Shown: piece by piece, positions 61,593 through 64,000 of the stretch
Layout: each line of letters starts with the position of its first letter
Position numbering within the stretch: the first letter of the stretch is position 1
Assembly: GCF_014191305.1 (NCBI RefSeq)
Contig: NZ_JACHWJ010000001.1
Location: 186,001 to 250,000 of the forward strand
Direction: 5' to 3'
Length of the DNA: 64,000 nucleotides
From: Pseudoclavibacter helvolus
Lineage (GTDB): Bacteria; Actinomycetota; Actinomycetes; Actinomycetales; Microbacteriaceae
Notes under the pieces: model-generated
Database searches by the model: none
What the model saw: the letters and a program-made list of their open reading frames with translations, nothing else
What the model was told of the DNA's origin: nothing
Position numbers and translations under genes: made by a program

Positions 61593-61603
61593 GTGTTTCA
61601 CAC
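61593..61603. promoter_or_regulatory. Small palindrome in the AlaRS-like / RraA-like divergent gap
   Basis: GTGT-TTC-ACAC, eight bases before the AlaRS-like ATG. A candidate operator or promoter part; nothing confirms it. Confidence 0.25.
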
Positions 61604-61648
61604 CTGAGGATGCCGTATCGTGACCTCGCCGAATGTGGGGGCGTTCAG

Positions 61649-61666
61649 GCACTCGGCAACGAGTGC
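61649..61666 (+). other. GCAA-tetraloop hairpin in the RraA-like 5' region
   Basis: GCACTCG-GCAA-CGAGTGC, perfect 7 bp with a GNRA loop, 26 bases before the GTG start. Confidence 0.5.
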
Positions 61667-61691
61667 TCGTGTGAGGTTCAGGGAGTCGACC

Positions 61692-62405
61692 GTGCAGGAG
61701 ATCGCGCAATTGTGGACCGATGCGACGGGACTTTCGACCGCGCACATCGCTGATGGCTGTGTGCGAGCCGGGCTGCAGGTCCGTTGTGGACCCGCGGCGG
61801 TGACCGCCGTGTCCGATCGCGCACCGCGCCTCGCGGGGCGGTGTCTGCCGGTGCGGCACTTCGGCAGCGTTGACGTGTTTCTCGAGGCCATCGAACGGTC
61901 GCATCCCGGCGACGTGCTCATCGTCGACAACCAGGGCCGCACCGACGAGAGCTGCGTCGGCGACCTCGTCGCGCTCGAGGCGAAGGCGGCGGGGCTCTCC
62001 GGCATTGCCATTTGGGGGTTGCACCGTGACACGCGCGACCTGCGCGACATCGGCCTCCCGGTCTTCAGCCTCGGTGCCCTCCCGGCGGGCCCGAAGCGCC
62101 TCGACGAGCGACGCCGCAATACCTTCTCGTCTGCGGAGTTCGGCGAGCACACCATCCGCACGCGCGATACCGCCTTCGGCGACGAGGACGGACTGATCTT
62201 CGTGCAGGAGGACCGAGCGAACGAGGTGCTCATGCATGCCCTGCAGATCCGAGACGTCGAGCGCTCGCAGGCCTCGCGCATCCGCCTCGGCACCACATTG
62301 CGCGACCAGGTGGACTTCTCCGCCTACGTCCAGGCGCGCCGAAGTGACCCGCAGCTCACGCTGCGCGAGCACCTCAGACGAGTGGGCGGTACCGTCGAGG
62401 TGTAG
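61692..62405 (+). CDS. RraA-family protein
   Basis: A 237-residue protein of the RraA/4-hydroxy-4-methyl-2-oxoglutarate aldolase fold. DATGLSTAHIADGCVRAGLQV is the N-terminal block, PGDVLIVDNQGRTDESCVGDLVALEAKAAGLSGIAI contains the substrate loop (with Asp where many members have Asn/Gly), and LHRDTRDLRDIGLPVFSLG has the conserved Arg-Asp. A C-terminal extension of about 70 residues is helical. GTG 61692 is chosen for AGGGAG six bases upstream; a frame to 61620 is open. It may be an aldolase/decarboxylase rather than an RNase E regulator. Divergent from the AlaRS-like operon, 106 bp apart. Confidence 0.82.
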   Translation: MQEIAQLWTDATGLSTAHIADGCVRAGLQVRCGPAAVTAVSDRAPRLAGRCLPVRHFGSVDVFLEAIERSHPGDVLIVDNQGRTDESCVGDLVALEAKAAGLSGIAIWGLHRDTRDLRDIGLPVFSLGALPAGPKRLDERRRNTFSSAEFGEHTIRTRDTAFGDEDGLIFVQEDRANEVLMHALQIRDVERSQASRIRLGTTLRDQVDFSAYVQARRSDPQLTLREHLRRVGGTVEV

Positions 62406-62420
62406 CGGGGGTAGGGGGCG

Positions 62421-63347
62421 TCAGCTGACCGTCTCGCTCAGGCGAAAGGTAGCGGACGTCGACTCCTCGCTGAGGCGCCAGAGGCGCTCGGCGCGCTCGC
62501 GATCACGCTGGGTGGCCGGCTTGTCGAGCTTCACCGGGGTGCCGCGCAGAGTGCGCGCTGGGCCGAGGTAGTCGCCGCCCGCGACCGCTTCGTTCGTGAG
62601 TGCATGCACGGCGATGGCCGCAGCGCGGTGCTTGCCGTGCGCGAACGGGCCAGCGAGGCGCGACGCGAAGCGCTGCCACGCGGTCGGCTCGCTCACTCCC
62701 GTGCGAGCCGGGGTTGCCCCGTTGACGGGGATGCCCGGGTCGACGACAAGCGCCTCAGCCGCGGCGTCCGCCGCGCGCAGTCGACGGTCGAGCTCGAAAG
62801 TGAACATCTCGAGCGCGTGCTTCGACGCGGCGTACGCGCGGCGCGGCTCGTAGAGGTGGGTGCTCTGCCAGTCCTCGAGGTCGAACGGGTAGATGCGGGT
62901 CGCGAGGCTGCCGACCGCGACGACGCGGCTCTTCCTTGGCTCCTCGTCGTGCGTAACCGGCTTCGGTGCGGCGAGCGCATCCATGAGCTGCGCCGTGAGC
63001 TCGAAGTGCCCGAGGTGGTTGGTTGACATCGTCAGCTCGCGGCCGGCGGAGTCGTGCTCGCGCTGCGCGCCAGGTGCCATGTGTGCGGCGTTCAGCAGCA
63101 GTCCGTCGAGGCGTTCGCGGGCGCTCAGCGAGGCGGCGGCGCTCGCGATCGACTCGCTTGACGTGAGGTCGAGGAGGATGCGGCTGGTGCTCGCATCCGG
63201 CACCTGCTCGGTGATGGAGATGAGCGCCGTGTTGAGCTTGTCGATGTTGCGCCCGAGGAGGACAACGTGGTGGCCGCGGCGCGCGAGTTCTTCCGCGGCG
63301 AAGTAGCCGACGCCCTGCGTGGCACCGGTGATGGCGAAGGTCTTCAT
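62421..63347 (-). CDS. SDR-family oxidoreductase
   Basis: A 308-residue short-chain dehydrogenase of the retinol-dehydrogenase-like extended type. TGATQGVG (7-14) binds NAD(P), LLLNAAH (84-90) replaces the usual NNAG, Ser147 and the YxxxK pair Tyr172/Lys176 (AYAASKHALEM) are the catalytic residues. AAGGAG lies seven bases before ATG 63347; a GTG two codons upstream is too close to it. Divergent from a MarR regulator, with a palindrome just upstream of its own start. Substrate unknown. Confidence 0.9.
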   Translation of the reverse strand: MKTFAITGATQGVGYFAAEELARRGHHVVLLGRNIDKLNTALISITEQVPDASTSRILLDLTSSESIASAAASLSARERLDGLLLNAAHMAPGAQREHDSAGRELTMSTNHLGHFELTAQLMDALAAPKPVTHDEEPRKSRVVAVGSLATRIYPFDLEDWQSTHLYEPRRAYAASKHALEMFTFELDRRLRAADAAAEALVVDPGIPVNGATPARTGVSEPTAWQRFASRLAGPFAHGKHRAAAIAVHALTNEAVAGGDYLGPARTLRGTPVKLDKPATQRDRERAERLWRLSEESTSATFRLSETVS

Positions 63348-63365
63348 CGTCACACTCCTTCAAGC

Positions 63366-63380
63366 CTCGAACGTTTCGAG
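63366..63380. promoter_or_regulatory. Probable MarR operator
   Basis: CTCGAA-CGT-TTCGAG, a perfect 15-bp palindrome between the divergent SDR and marR genes, 19 bases before the SDR start. Confidence 0.6.
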
Positions 63381-63423
63381 ACTCAGAGTACAACGCTTCG
63401 ATTGCTGAAATATTTCCGTGGCG

Positions 63424-63429
63424 TAAGGT
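63424..63429 (+). promoter_or_regulatory. Putative -10 box, leaderless marR
   Basis: TAAGGT, 7 nt before ATG 63437; no Shine-Dalgarno. Confidence 0.4.
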
Positions 63430-63436
63430 ACTGAAT

Positions 63437-63844
63437 ATGGATTCGCTGGAACGGGCGCTTCGTGCCGTCTACGAAACCGCGCAGAGCACCAACGAGGCTG
63501 CTGAGCGGGAACTCGAAGCGCTTGGCCTCACCTTCCCGACCGCGCAGGCGCTGTGGGCCATCGACCCGGATGCGCAGCCGCCGGCCATGAAGGAGCTCGC
63601 GACGAAGCTGCACTGCAACGCGTCGAACCTCACCTTCGTCTCCGATCGTCTTGTCGACCGCGGCTTCGTCGAGCGCCGGGAGAGCGAGCACGACCGCCGC
63701 TCGCGCGTGCTGACGCTGACGGCCGAGGGCAAGCGCGTTCGCAAGCTCGCGATCGCGGCACTCAAGCGGGCATCGCCGCTCGCCGGCTGCTCGAGCACGG
63801 AGCTCAAGGCCATCGCGAAGAGCCTGAGTGCGCAAAGCGTCTGA
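63437..63844 (+). CDS. MarR-family transcriptional regulator
   Basis: A 135-residue winged-helix protein. AMKELATKLHCNASNLTFVSDRLVDRGFV is the recognition helix-turn-helix, and RRESEHDRRSRVLTLTAEGKRV is the wing with the conserved Asp-Arg-Arg. Divergent from the SDR gene across 89 bp with a perfect palindrome, the classic layout of a MarR repressor controlling a neighbouring redox enzyme; the ligand is unknown. ATG lies seven bases after TAAGGT, so leaderless. Confidence 0.9.
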   Translation: MDSLERALRAVYETAQSTNEAAERELEALGLTFPTAQALWAIDPDAQPPAMKELATKLHCNASNLTFVSDRLVDRGFVERRESEHDRRSRVLTLTAEGKRVRKLAIAALKRASPLAGCSSTELKAIAKSLSAQSV

Positions 63845-64000
63845 CGGCCGCCCGGCCGCGCTCCGAGGGGCAGCCCCAGCGGAGCGGTGGACCTCCTCCT
63901 CCGTCGACGACATCGTCTGCGTCGAGCTCCCACGCAGCTCGCGCCTGCTGGCGCTCGCGATGGGCGCCGCGAACGTCATCATGCAGCTCACCAACCCCGC
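63828..64000 (+). CDS. DUF2236/MpaB-like protein, 3' end outside window
   Basis: An open frame runs from GTG 63828 to the window end (57 complete codons) and overlaps the marR 3' end by 17 bases. It reads RWTSSSVDDIVCVELP and then ALAMGAANVIMQLTNP, the pattern that opens the conserved part of the DUF2236 (oxygenase MpaB/latex-clearing protein) family. Weak ribosome site (GAAGAG). The short visible part limits certainty; the opposite-strand frame here is a shadow. Confidence 0.55.
   Translation, partial: MRKASDGRPAALRGAAPAERWTSSSVDDIVCVELPRSSRLLALAMGAANVIMQLTNP

Overview
The window is chromosomal DNA of a high-GC actinobacterium. The 16S gene, the long 23S with an actinobacterial-size insertion, tRNA-free rRNA spacers and the order infC-rpmI-rplT ... 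pheST-arg ... tyrS ... tlyA-nadK-recN-pyrG-xerD-parA-scpAB-rluB-cmk-der all point to Microbacteriaceae; I cannot fix the genus by eye. Gene order is close to that of the Mycobacterium tuberculosis core (argC to der), so most of the window is vertically inherited backbone. I see no transposase, integrase of mobile type, phage gene or CRISPR array.

Layout. 1-2.3 kb: end of a carotenoid operon (CruF-like membrane protein, CrtI-type desaturase). 2.4-5.4 kb: DUF1844 protein, infC-rpmI-rplT with a structured leader and a non-canonical ATC start for IF-3, and a SpoU methyltransferase. 5.6-9.3 kb: a heterodimeric ABC exporter. 9.4-12.9 kb: gluABCD-type amino-acid importer. 13.2-16.8 kb: pheST. 16.9-18.7 kb: sufS-sufU. 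18.9-25.8 kb: argCJBFGH, with argD and argR missing from their usual place. 25.8-27.7 kb: a 3-methyladenine glycosylase and tyrS. 27.8-33.7 kb: a complete rRNA operon with two upstream promoters, long-range processing stems and a terminator. 33.9-36.6 kb: a large protein with about 30 copies of a GER(K/R)-x-Y-type repeat, a TPR-like core and an acidic tail. 36.8-51.7 kb: a tightly packed, often overlapping run, HAD phosphatase - small ORF - tlyA - nadK - recN - pyrG - NUDIX - xerD - parA - scpA - scpB - rluB - tyrA - cmk - der. 51.9-55 kb: long-form GAPDH and an APC permease. 55.1-58.1 kb: ECF sigma factor, two Asp23-like proteins and a membrane HtrA protease. 58.2-64 kb: accessory genes: NUDIX, PadR regulator, an editing-less AlaRS-like protein with an unknown partner, divergent RraA-like protein, SDR/MarR pair, and the start of a DUF2236 (MpaB-like) gene cut by the window end.

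How the parts work together. The backbone combines translation (IF-3, L35, L20, PheRS, TyrRS, rRNA, TlyA, Der, RluB), arginine and tyrosine synthesis, CTP/dCMP supply and chromosome maintenance (RecN, XerD, ParA, ScpAB). Several transcription units seem to start at the start codon: a TANNNT box lies 6-9 nt upstream of pheS, argC, tyrS, pyrG, parA, the ECF sigma gene, one NUDIX gene, marR and one ABC gene, usually with no Shine-Dalgarno.

The two least explained items are the repeat protein beside the rRNA operon and the short AlaRS-like operon at 59.4-61.6 kb. Product calls come from reading motifs, gene order and lengths by eye; no database search was run.
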